Shown one piece after another: positions 7,173 through 13,805 of a stretch of DNA of 20,421 nt. The DNA comes from DATLYH01 sp035575035 (GTDB lineage Bacteria; Planctomycetota; Planctomycetia; Gemmatales; Gemmataceae). The notes beneath the pieces were generated by a model that worked only from the letters and a program-made list of their open reading frames with translations, was not told where the DNA came from and did not search any database. The stretch spans positions 1 to 20,421 of the forward strand of contig DATLYH010000226.1 of assembly GCA_035575035.1 (NCBI GenBank), in the 5' to 3' direction. Every line of letters begins with the position of its first letter. Positions within the stretch are counted from its first letter, which is position 1. The translations under genes and the position numbers were made by a program.

Positions 7173-7201
7173 TTGTCAATCACCGCATCGTACCCCATGA
7201 T
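7173..7201 (+). promoter_or_regulatory. Candidate promoter of the PilZ gene
   Basis: TTGTCA (7173-7178), a 17-base spacer and CATGAT (7196-7201). The leader to the GTG start at 7242 would be about 34 bases. Confidence 0.4.
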
Positions 7202-7241
7202 TGTATAGGGACCCCAGCCTGTCCCGAGTGGGCCATGTGAC

Positions 7242-7994
7242 GTGTTTGAGCGACTGCTTTCTTCGATCACCCGACTGGTCGGCCCGTGCGAGACGGCCGG
7301 CGAGCGCCAGGTCGTGGCGTCCGACCGCCGGGTCTGGGTCCGCTATCCCTGCAACGCGCTGGTAAGCTGCCAGCCGGCCGCCGACGACACCGAGAACCTG
7401 CTGGCGCGGGTGATCAACGTCTCGCGCGGCGGGATCGGCCTGCTGGTCGATCGGGAGCTGGAGCCGGGCCGCTTCCTGGGGGTGGAACTGCCGGCCCCCT
7501 CACCCTTCCCTCTCTCCTCCTCGGGGGGGAGAGGGGGCGAGAGCGGCTCGCGAGTGCTGGCCTACGTGCTCCACGTCACGCCCCTGTCCGGGGGACAATG
7601 GGCTGCCGGCTGCGCATTCAGCGACGAGCTGAGCGACGCCGACTTGCAGGCATTCGGCGCCCGGCGTCAGAAGCCGATAGAGGAGGACCAGCGCGCCTGG
7701 GTCCGCTTCCCCTGCCCCGTGCAAGCATCTTACCAGGTGATCCGGGGTATCGAGTCGGCCCCGCGGCCGGCCCGGGTGGTGGACATCTCCGCCTGCGGCA
7801 TCGGCCTGGAGGTCGGCCGCTCTCTGGAAGTCGGCACCCTGCTCAGCCTGGAGATGCGCGGCGCCGGCCAGGAGACGGTGCTCACCATCCTGGCCTCGGT
7901 GGTCCGCGTCACCCCGCAGCCGGATGGCTGCTGGCGGTTGGGATGCAATTTCATCCGCGAGCTGACCGAGGAAGAGCTCCAGGCTCTGTTGTAA
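7242..7994 (+). CDS. Tandem PilZ-domain protein (probable c-di-GMP receptor)
   Basis: The protein is 250 aa from a GTG at 7242; there is no strong ribosome site, so the start is less certain than the body. Two homologous PilZ domains follow each other. Domain 1 (about 28-138) has RVWVR at 30-34 and NVSRGG at 59-64. Domain 2 (about 150-250) has RAWVR at 151-155 and DISACG at 181-186. Both keep the RxxxR and [DN]xSxxG motifs that bind cyclic di-GMP, so both may bind. Both end in a similar acidic helix (SDELSDADLQAF and RELTEEELQALL). An insert of about 18 residues (85-102) in domain 1, encoded by palindromic element C, sits where domain 2 has a short loop. No output domain or membrane segment is present, so it probably acts by contact with a partner. 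Confidence 0.85.
   Translation: MFERLLSSITRLVGPCETAGERQVVASDRRVWVRYPCNALVSCQPAADDTENLLARVINVSRGGIGLLVDRELEPGRFLGVELPAPSPFPLSSSGGRGGESGSRVLAYVLHVTPLSGGQWAAGCAFSDELSDADLQAFGARRQKPIEEDQRAWVRFPCPVQASYQVIRGIESAPRPARVVDISACGIGLEVGRSLEVGTLLSLEMRGAGQETVLTILASVVRVTPQPDGCWRLGCNFIRELTEEELQALL
7493..7550. repeat. Palindromic GC-rich element, copy C (inside the PilZ gene)
   Basis: This imperfect palindrome of about 58 bp begins GGCCCCCT and ends GCGGCTCG, the same ends and orientation as copy B, although the host genes lie on opposite strands. It encodes a Pro/Ser- then Gly-rich loop in frame between beta strands of PilZ domain 1. Confidence 0.8.
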
Positions 7995-8026
7995 CTGGTC
8001 CGCCATCGGCCTATCATCCGACGGCG

Positions 8027-8887
8027 TTACCATTCTCCCGAACTGAGGAGAGCGATGCCGACGGCCAGCCCGGCAGGGAGGAGGACCGTCGCTGCCTGCA
8101 CAACGGTTCGCCGCCAACCTGTCATGTCCCGTAGCAGCGGCAGCGCGCCGACCCAGGGGCCTAGAGGAGCTGCCAGGAGCAGAAGAAAGGCAACCGCAGG
8201 CACCGTCGTTGTCCGGTAGACATATCCGTTGAGCAGCAGGCCCGGCAGCACCACCGCCAGGCCCGGTATCATCCCGCGTAGAAAGGAGGAGGTTCGCCCC
8301 CACGAGGCGAGAGCACAGGCAGCCAGCCCGGCCGTCAAGACCCCGGCGGCCTGAGCCAATTTCAGGATTCCCGCGGCTTCCAGGACCACCGCAGCGGCGC
8401 CGGCCACCAGCCCCAGCAAGGCCGGTAGCCGTCCGGGCGGGAGCCGTTCAGCGAGCGGCTCCAGGAGGAACCACAGCAGGCATACCGTTGCGGCTGTGCC
8501 GGCGAGCCACCCGGAGCGCAACTTCGCCAGTTCGCCCAGAACCGGGACCAGGAGCCAGGCAGCCACCGCCGCGACGGCAAGCCGCACCAGCCACACCAGC
8601 AGCCGCGGAACGGCGGGAACCAGGTCGATCAGTCCGGCCCCGCCGGCCAGTACGGTCAGGTACGGCAACCAGTCCCAAGGGTCTTCCGGCCGCCACCGCG
8701 CCGCCGGGAGCACCACCCAGGCTGCGCAGAACCCGGCGCTCAAGGCAGCGGCCCCAGCGACGCGGCCGGCCCTTTCCGAGGCGGTCCCAATGATCCACCC
8801 GGCCCCTAGCAGAATGCCCGCGGCAACGGCCGCCGGCACCAGGAAACCGGGCAGGAAGAGATCGACCAGCAGCCCCAGGTCTTCCAT
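8027..8887 (-). CDS. Polytopic membrane protein of unknown function
   Basis: The protein is 286 aa from ATG 8887. It is dominated by Ala/Leu/Val/Gly segments that make about nine or ten membrane helices with short loops, including a PEDPWDWLPYL loop near residue 70. I do not recognise a catalytic or transport motif. It starts 9 bases after the stop of the yceI-like gene and is almost surely co-transcribed and translationally coupled with it. It converges with the PilZ gene, leaving only 32 bases between them. Confidence 0.75.
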   Translation of the reverse strand: MEDLGLLVDLFLPGFLVPAAVAAGILLGAGWIIGTASERAGRVAGAAALSAGFCAAWVVLPAARWRPEDPWDWLPYLTVLAGGAGLIDLVPAVPRLLVWLVRLAVAAVAAWLLVPVLGELAKLRSGWLAGTAATVCLLWFLLEPLAERLPPGRLPALLGLVAGAAAVVLEAAGILKLAQAAGVLTAGLAACALASWGRTSSFLRGMIPGLAVVLPGLLLNGYVYRTTTVPAVAFLLLLAAPLGPWVGALPLLRDMTGWRRTVVQAATVLLPAGLAVGIALLSSGEW

Positions 8888-8896
8888 GCGGCTAGC

Positions 8897-9526
8897 CTAT
8901 TGGCGCGGGATGCGCACAGCGATCTTGATCGTAACGTCGTCGTGAATCCTTCCCTTGCCGTAGGAGATGCCGAAGTCATGCCGATTGATGGTAAATTCGC
9001 CGGTCACATCCAGAGCCTCGGCCGTCGTGGCGACTTTCACCGGGAAGGAAATGGTCTTCGTCTGACCGTGCAAGGTGAGGTCGCCGGTCACCAGGTGGGT
9101 GGCGTTCGCCGACGGGGCCGGTTCGATCCGACTCGAAACGAACGTCGCCTTGGGGTATTTCTTGACGTCGAAGAAGTCCGGCGACTTCAGGTGGGCTGTC
9201 AACTTGGGGTTGTCCGACCAGAGCGAGTCGGTGTCGATGTCCACAATGACCTTGCTGCCACTGATGTCTTCCTGAACCGGGTCGAGCGTCACGGTGAACT
9301 TGGTGAAGCCGCCGTCGTGCCGGCCGTTGGTCTTGGTGCCGACGAACTCGATCTTGGAGCCTTCGGCGGCAGTACCCAGCTTGCCGGCGGCCGGCGCCGG
9401 ACGGGCGGCGGAGGTCGCGGCCGATTCCGACGTGCCGCGGGCCGTCGTCGTGTTGTCGTTGGTGTAGTTGCATCCCAGGGCGATCAACAGGACCAGGAGC
9501 AAAAGAAGGGGCCACCCATTACGCAT
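8897..9526 (-). CDS. YceI-family lipoprotein
   Basis: The protein is 209 aa. ATG 9526 is chosen because GGGAG lies 7 bases upstream and because translation then opens with a signal sequence; an in-frame extension to 9571 spoils this. Residues 3-18 are a Leu-rich hydrophobic core ending IALGC, so C19 is a plausible lipidation site. A Ser/Ala/Thr-rich linker runs to about 48. The YceI beta-barrel domain covers about 50-207: SKIEFVGTK, GGFTKFTVTLD, SLWSDNPKLTAHLKSPDFFDVKKYPKATF, GDLTLHG and NRHDFGISYG. YceI proteins bind isoprenoid or other lipids in the periplasm. It is first in an operon with the downstream membrane protein, so the pair may work together in the envelope, which is an inference. 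Confidence 0.9.
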   Translation of the reverse strand: MRNGWPLLLLLVLLIALGCNYTNDNTTTARGTSESAATSAARPAPAAGKLGTAAEGSKIEFVGTKTNGRHDGGFTKFTVTLDPVQEDISGSKVIVDIDTDSLWSDNPKLTAHLKSPDFFDVKKYPKATFVSSRIEPAPSANATHLVTGDLTLHGQTKTISFPVKVATTAEALDVTGEFTINRHDFGISYGKGRIHDDVTIKIAVRIPRQ

Positions 9527-9715
9527 TTTATCACTCCCATAGGAACACATCCTGCTGCGGCTACCGAGCACCGCTTTGTCCTTCTAGACGATGCTGTCAC
9601 CCGGTCCATTCAACGAGGAAGGGCTCTGGCGCTTCGCGTTGGAGTGCGGCGCTGGCTTGTAGCCCTAAGCGGGCCGTTGGGGAGTTGCGAGCAAAACAGC
9701 CAACCGGGAACCGCC

Positions 9716-10432
9716 CTAGCGCTCCACCGCGCCGCGCTGCTGCAAGTAGCGGGCTACCAGCCAGCACAGCGCTGCCCAGACCAGGCCCGCCGTCCAGCCG
9801 GCCAGCACGTCGGTCGGGTAGTGAACGCCGAGGTAAACGCGGCTGGCGCCGACCAGGAAGCTCAGGAGCATCGCCCAGGCCAGGAAATAGACCTTTAGCC
9901 GTCGCTGCTCAACGAACTGGTCCATCAAGGCCCCCAGCGTCAGGTAAACCACTGCCGAGAGCATAGAGTGGCCGCTGGGGAAGCTCGAGGTCATCACATG
10001 CGACAGATGCGGGACCACCTCCGGCCGAGGACGCGCGAAGAACTCCTTGAGCAAGGTGCTCAACAGCAGCCCGCCCAGTGTGGCGATCAGGACGAACACC
10101 ACGGCATGATACTTCCGCAGCATCAGCAGATAGCCGGCCACCGCGGTCGTCACCAGGACCAGAACGGCGACGCCGCCCAGGGCGGTCAGGTCGCGGCCCA
10201 TCTCCTCCAGCCAGCGGGGGCCGATCGGGTCCTCCCGGTTCTCCGGGTTCCGCAGGGACAGGATCGCCCACTCATCGAATTTCTGGGTGCCCCCTTCCTT
10301 CACCGCGTCGGCGATGCCGATGAACGCCCAGACGCCGAGCACCACGGCCAGCACAGTCAGGAGCACCACCAGGTCGCGGCTGCCCAGCCACCGGACTAGA
10401 TTGCGGATCAGAAGGGGGATGGCACGGATCAC
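9716..10432 (-). CDS. PAP2-family membrane phosphatase
   Basis: The protein is 238 aa if the GTG at 10432 is used. That start is preferred because GGAGGG stands 7 bases before it; the ATG at 10447 adds five residues and itself contains this ribosome site. The three phosphatase signatures are complete: K129-x6-R136-P137, PSGH at 152-155 and S197-R198-x5-H204-x3-D208, with H155 and H204 as catalytic histidines. Hydrophobic segments near 20-42, 84-105, 110-127, 157-175, 182-200 and 207-230 give five or six membrane helices. Relatives remove phosphate from phosphatidate, undecaprenyl pyrophosphate or similar lipids. A lipid-carrier phosphatase fits, but the substrate cannot be read from the sequence. 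A reading frame continues upstream to 11521, antisense to the aldehyde dehydrogenase gene, and is not part of the protein. Confidence 0.9.
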   Translation of the reverse strand: MIRAIPLLIRNLVRWLGSRDLVVLLTVLAVVLGVWAFIGIADAVKEGGTQKFDEWAILSLRNPENREDPIGPRWLEEMGRDLTALGGVAVLVLVTTAVAGYLLMLRKYHAVVFVLIATLGGLLLSTLLKEFFARPRPEVVPHLSHVMTSSFPSGHSMLSAVVYLTLGALMDQFVEQRRLKVYFLAWAMLLSFLVGASRVYLGVHYPTDVLAGWTAGLVWAALCWLVARYLQQRGAVER

Positions 10433-10621
10433 GGTCGGACCCTCCATCGGGGAGGCAAGGTGGCACCGGATCGTCCCCCATCTTAACGGGAACGGTCCTG
10501 AACAGGAAAGTAGCCAGCTCGGGCCGCTGGGCCGAAGGATGCCTCGGTGCCGGTCATCCGTGTACAATGTAAGGCGTATTCCCAGCCGGAGGTTACCGTC
10601 CCTGTTCACCCGGAGGGTTCT
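10433..10621. other. Divergent control region between PAP2 and aldehyde dehydrogenase genes
   Basis: This gap of 189 bases must hold promoters for both directions. A plus-strand TACAAT (10563-10568) is the best -10 candidate for the dehydrogenase, but no good -35 box stands 16-18 bases before it. On the minus strand TAAGAT is the best -10 candidate, again without a good -35. No operator symmetry stands out. Confidence 0.3.
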
Positions 10622-12079
10622 ATGGCAACGGCGACTGCATCGTTGAAGCGCATGTATATCGACGGCAAATGGTGCGAGGCCGAGGACGGCCGCACCTACG
10701 AGGTCATCAATCCGGCCACCGAGGAGGTGATCGCCGACATCGCCTACGGCGGCCGTGCTGACGCCCGCCGCGCCCTGGAGGCCGCCCACCGCGCCCTGCC
10801 GGCCTGGATGAAGCTCACCGCCTGGGACCGCGGCCGCATCCTCAAACGGACCGCCGACCTGATGCGTGAGCGCCTCGACCAGATTGCCCGCACCCTCACC
10901 ATGGAACAGGGCAAGCCGCTGGCCGAGTCGAAGGCCGAGATCATGCACTCGGCCGATACCTTCGAGTGGTTCGCCGAGGAGGGAAAGCGGGCCTACGGCC
11001 AGGTCATCCCCCACTCGGCCCCCGGCAAGCGGCACTTGACGATCAAGCACCCGGTCGGCGTCGTGGCCGCCATCAGTCCGTGGAACTTTCCCATCACATT
11101 GCAGGCGCGCAAGATCGCGCCGGCCCTGGCGGCCGGCTGCACCATCGTCTGCAAGCCCGCCAGCCAGACCCCCCTCAGCCTGATCCTCCTCTTCGAGTAC
11201 ATGATTGAGGCGGGGCTGCCGCCCGGCGTCGCCAACCTGGTGATGGGGCCGGCCCAGGAGCTGGCCGACGAGTTCCTCGAAAACCCCCTCTGCCGCAAGA
11301 TCAGTTTCACCGGCTCGACCGAAGTGGGCAAGCAGCTGATGCGCGGCTGCGCCGATCAACTGAAACGTATCAGCCTGGAGCTGGGCGGGCATGCGCCGTT
11401 CATCGTCTTCCCCGACGCCGACCCCGAGGCGGTGGCCAAGGCGGCCGTGATTGGCAAGTTTCGCAACAACGGCCAGGTCTGTATCGCCCCGAGTCGGTTC
11501 TACGTCCACAAGGATGTCCACAAGAAGTTCACCGAGGTAGCGGTGGAGGCGACGAAAAAGCTAAAGCTGGGCAACGGCCTGGAGCCAGGCGTCGAGATCG
11601 GTCCGATGTTCGAGAAGCGGGCGCTGGACAACACCATCGAGCTGATCGAGGACGCCAAGCGGCGCGGCGCCCAGGTGCTGCACGGCGGCAAGCGGAGCGA
11701 TCGCTTCGAGAAGGGCTATTTCTTCGAGCCAACGGTCCTCACCAACCTGTCAAACGACATGAAGATCATGGTGGAAGAGCCGTTCGCTCCGGTGATGCCG
11801 CTGTTGGACTTCAACAAGATCGATGAGGTGATCGCGGCGGCGAACAACACCCGCTACGGCCTGGCGGCCTACGTGTTCACCAACGACATTACGGTGATGT
11901 GGCGGATGGCGGAGGGACTGGAGGCAGGGATCATCGGCATCAACGAGCCGGTACCGGCGGTGCCGCAGGCGCCGTTCGGCGGCATGAAGGAAAGCGGTCT
12001 GGGCCGCGAACTGGCCCACGAGGGGCTGGAGGCGTACCTGGAAACGAAATACATTGCGCTGCGGCTACGTGAGGGATGA
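10622..12079 (+). CDS. NAD(P)-dependent aldehyde dehydrogenase, succinate-semialdehyde type
   Basis: The protein is 485 aa, standard for the family. ATG 10622 follows CGGAGGG at 6 bases; an upstream in-frame ATG at 10547 has no such site. Motifs in order: SPWNFP (152-157), CKPA with K178, FTGSTEVG (229-236), ELGGHAP with general base E253, and GQVC with nucleophile C287. The C-terminal part carries EEPFAPV and PFGGMKESG. The RNNGQVCIAPSRFYV neighbourhood resembles succinate- or 2-oxoglutarate-semialdehyde dehydrogenases, but the substrate is not certain. It oxidises an aldehyde to an acid with NAD+ or NADP+ in the cytoplasm. It opens the plus-strand gene run leading into the tungsten aldehyde oxidoreductase, so two unrelated enzymes for the same kind of reaction are neighbours. 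Confidence 0.93.
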   Translation: MATATASLKRMYIDGKWCEAEDGRTYEVINPATEEVIADIAYGGRADARRALEAAHRALPAWMKLTAWDRGRILKRTADLMRERLDQIARTLTMEQGKPLAESKAEIMHSADTFEWFAEEGKRAYGQVIPHSAPGKRHLTIKHPVGVVAAISPWNFPITLQARKIAPALAAGCTIVCKPASQTPLSLILLFEYMIEAGLPPGVANLVMGPAQELADEFLENPLCRKISFTGSTEVGKQLMRGCADQLKRISLELGGHAPFIVFPDADPEAVAKAAVIGKFRNNGQVCIAPSRFYVHKDVHKKFTEVAVEATKKLKLGNGLEPGVEIGPMFEKRALDNTIELIEDAKRRGAQVLHGGKRSDRFEKGYFFEPTVLTNLSNDMKIMVEEPFAPVMPLLDFNKIDEVIAAANNTRYGLAAYVFTNDITVMWRMAEGLEAGIIGINEPVPAVPQAPFGGMKESGLGRELAHEGLEAYLETKYIALRLREG

Positions 12080-12128
12080 GAGGGGGTGTCGGTGCGGACG
12101 GAGGCCCGCAGCGCCTGGGGAGGCGCCG

Positions 12129-12974
12129 ATGCCCCGGCATGAGTTCGATAAGAGCAGCAAGTGGCTGATCCAGCACTACGGCAACGCGGTCCTTTACCTA
12201 GCTGGCGTCCGGGACGTGCGCCGCTGGCGAGCGTTGCAGGCAGAGGTGGTCCAGCCCCGGCGTTTGCCCGACGGATTGCTGGAGGTTTGGCTGCCGGGCC
12301 ACAAGAAGCCCGATCATTTCCTGTTGGAGGTGGCCACCTACCCCGAGCCGCGGATACTGGACCAGGCGCTGGATGACCTGATGCTGACCTATCAGCAGTT
12401 GAGGCATCTGCCTGAACTACTGGTCGTGGTGCTGCGCCCGAAGGGAAGAGCGCGGGCGGAAGGTAATCAGGAGGTACAGAGCCGGCTGGGATGGTCGCGG
12501 TTGGCCGGCGCCTGGAAAGTGGTTGAGTTATGGACGTTGCCGGCAGAGGAGTTGTTGGCGGCTGGCGACGTGGGGCTGGTGCCCTGGGTGCCGCTGACAC
12601 AATTTGCAGGGCCGCCCTCGGCTTTGCTGGAGCGCTGCCGGCAGCAGATCGAACAGCAAGCGCCGCAGGGTCAGAAGGCCAATCTGCTGGCGGTGTCGCA
12701 GGTGCTGGCACGGCTGCGCTTTCCACAGCCGGACTTGTTGGTCCTACTGGGAGGCAAACGGGTCATGATTGAATCGCCGTTGATCCAGGAACTCCTGGCT
12801 GAAAGCAAACAGGAGGCCATCATCGAAGTGCTGACGGGCCGATTCGGCACGATACCGGAGGATCTGACTGTACGGCTGCGTCAAGTAACCAACGAGCGGC
12901 AACTGAAGGAGTTGCTTCGCTACACCGGGGTATGCCCGGACCTGGAAGCATTCCGGGCAAAACTGCCGTCTTGA
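12129..12974 (+). CDS. Rpn/PD-(D/E)XK-nuclease-like protein of a planctomycete-rich family
   Basis: The protein is 281 aa from ATG 12129, which has GGGGAGG close upstream. The N-terminal half (HEFDKSSKWLIQHYG, EVVQPRRLPDG, KKPDHFLLEVATYPEP) resembles Rpn/YhgA-type and DUF4351-related proteins, whose core is a PD-(D/E)XK nuclease fold. D and E positions are present, but the lysine of the ExK motif appears replaced (EVA), so activity is doubtful. The C-terminal part (about 215-281) has MIESPLIQELLAE, a helical segment, FGTIPEDL and a CPDLEAF ending typical of such proteins. These genes are often in many copies and associated with horizontal exchange. It begins 49 bases after the aldehyde dehydrogenase and ends 44 bases before aorA, so it may be co-transcribed without sharing their task. 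Confidence 0.6.
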   Translation: MPRHEFDKSSKWLIQHYGNAVLYLAGVRDVRRWRALQAEVVQPRRLPDGLLEVWLPGHKKPDHFLLEVATYPEPRILDQALDDLMLTYQQLRHLPELLVVVLRPKGRARAEGNQEVQSRLGWSRLAGAWKVVELWTLPAEELLAAGDVGLVPWVPLTQFAGPPSALLERCRQQIEQQAPQGQKANLLAVSQVLARLRFPQPDLLVLLGGKRVMIESPLIQELLAESKQEAIIEVLTGRFGTIPEDLTVRLRQVTNERQLKELLRYTGVCPDLEAFRAKLPS

Positions 12975-13018
12975 CCGGCAAGGTGGTTGGCAACTCCGAG
13001 AACCCATGCGAGAACCCC

Positions 13019-13501
13019 ATGCCAAAGAGCCTAAAGATCATCCCCGACAAGTGCACTGGCTGCATGCAGTGCGAGCTGGCCTGCTCGTGGGTGCAGACCG
13101 GCACCTTCCAACCGTCGCGCTCGGTCATCCGCGTCAACATCTTCGACGAGGAGGCCAGCTACGCCCCGTACACCTGTTTGCAATGCGACGAGGCTTGGTG
13201 CATGAACGCCTGCCCGGTCAATGCCATCGCCATCGACCCGGTAACACGGGCCAAGGTGGTGCTCGATCGGGTCTGCGTCGGCTGCCATCTTTGCACCATC
13301 GCTTGCCCGTTCGGGACCGTGTTCACCCTGCCCGACAGCGGCAAGGCGGGCAAGTGCAACCTCTGCGGCGGCCAACCCGCCTGCGCTGTCTCCTGTCCGA
13401 CGGGGGCCATCGAGTGGACCGAGGGAGACGGCGCCGGCAGCTGGTTCGGGCCGTGGGGCGAGAAGGTCGATCGACGCTTCCGGGAAGCAGCCAAGGGCTG
13501 A
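13019..13501 (+). CDS. aorA: Polyferredoxin subunit of aldehyde oxidoreductase (AorA-like, four [4Fe-4S])
   Basis: The protein is 160 aa from ATG 13019; the ribosome site is weak, so the start is chosen by fit to the family. Sixteen cysteines fall into four clusters' worth of ligands: C12/C15/C18/C22, C53/C56/C61/C65, C86/C89/C92/C96 and C113/C116/C122/C126. This is the DMSO reductase subunit B / HycB arrangement. In the Aromatoleum enzyme the equivalent small subunit AorA carries electrons between AorB and AorC and polymerises into filaments. Its place ahead of the catalytic gene supports that role here. The symbol is given by analogy in cysteine pattern, length and gene order, not by a database match. 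Confidence 0.85.
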   Translation: MPKSLKIIPDKCTGCMQCELACSWVQTGTFQPSRSVIRVNIFDEEASYAPYTCLQCDEAWCMNACPVNAIAIDPVTRAKVVLDRVCVGCHLCTIACPFGTVFTLPDSGKAGKCNLCGGQPACAVSCPTGAIEWTEGDGAGSWFGPWGEKVDRRFREAAKG

Positions 13502-13551
13502 GGTTAAGCCCCGTTGGGGGCGACGGAAGGCAGACTTCGTGGTGCGATTCG

Positions 13552-13731
13552 ATGAGCAACGAACGCCCCAAGCTGGTCATGCGGGTGAACAGCAAACGCT
13601 ATGGGACTCTCTGCCACTTCTGCGGTCAGAGAGTCCGAGTAGGCAAGCGGTTCGTCATCGATCCGGAAAGCTCCGACCGGATTTACCACGAGGCGTGCTG
13701 GAGGCAAAGGTCCAGCACGCAAAGACGATAA
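13552..13731 (+). CDS. Small Cys/His (zinc-binding type) protein between aorA and aorB
   Basis: A 59-aa open frame runs from ATG 13552. It has C21-x2-C24 and H46-x2-C49 (CHFCGQ and YHEACW), the pattern of a single zinc knuckle or treble clef, in a very basic protein (many Arg and Lys). No strong ribosome site is visible. It sits in the 304-base gap between aorA and aorB on the same strand. The motif spacing and position argue that it is real. A nucleic-acid-binding or assembly role is possible; I do not recognise the family. Confidence 0.55.
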   Translation: MSNERPKLVMRVNSKRYGTLCHFCGQRVRVGKRFVIDPESSDRIYHEACWRQRSSTQRR

Positions 13732-13805
13732 CGCAAGGGCGATTAACTGAAGACTGTACCATCAGCGACATATTCCTCAACGGGGATAGATGACGGAGAG
13801 AACCC

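Noticed and set aside
9716..11521. A 601-codon open frame on the minus strand that covers the PAP2 gene and runs antisense to the aldehyde dehydrogenase
   Set aside because: Only the last 238 codons match a protein family. The rest mirrors the dehydrogenase in GC-rich DNA, where stops are rare on the opposite strand.
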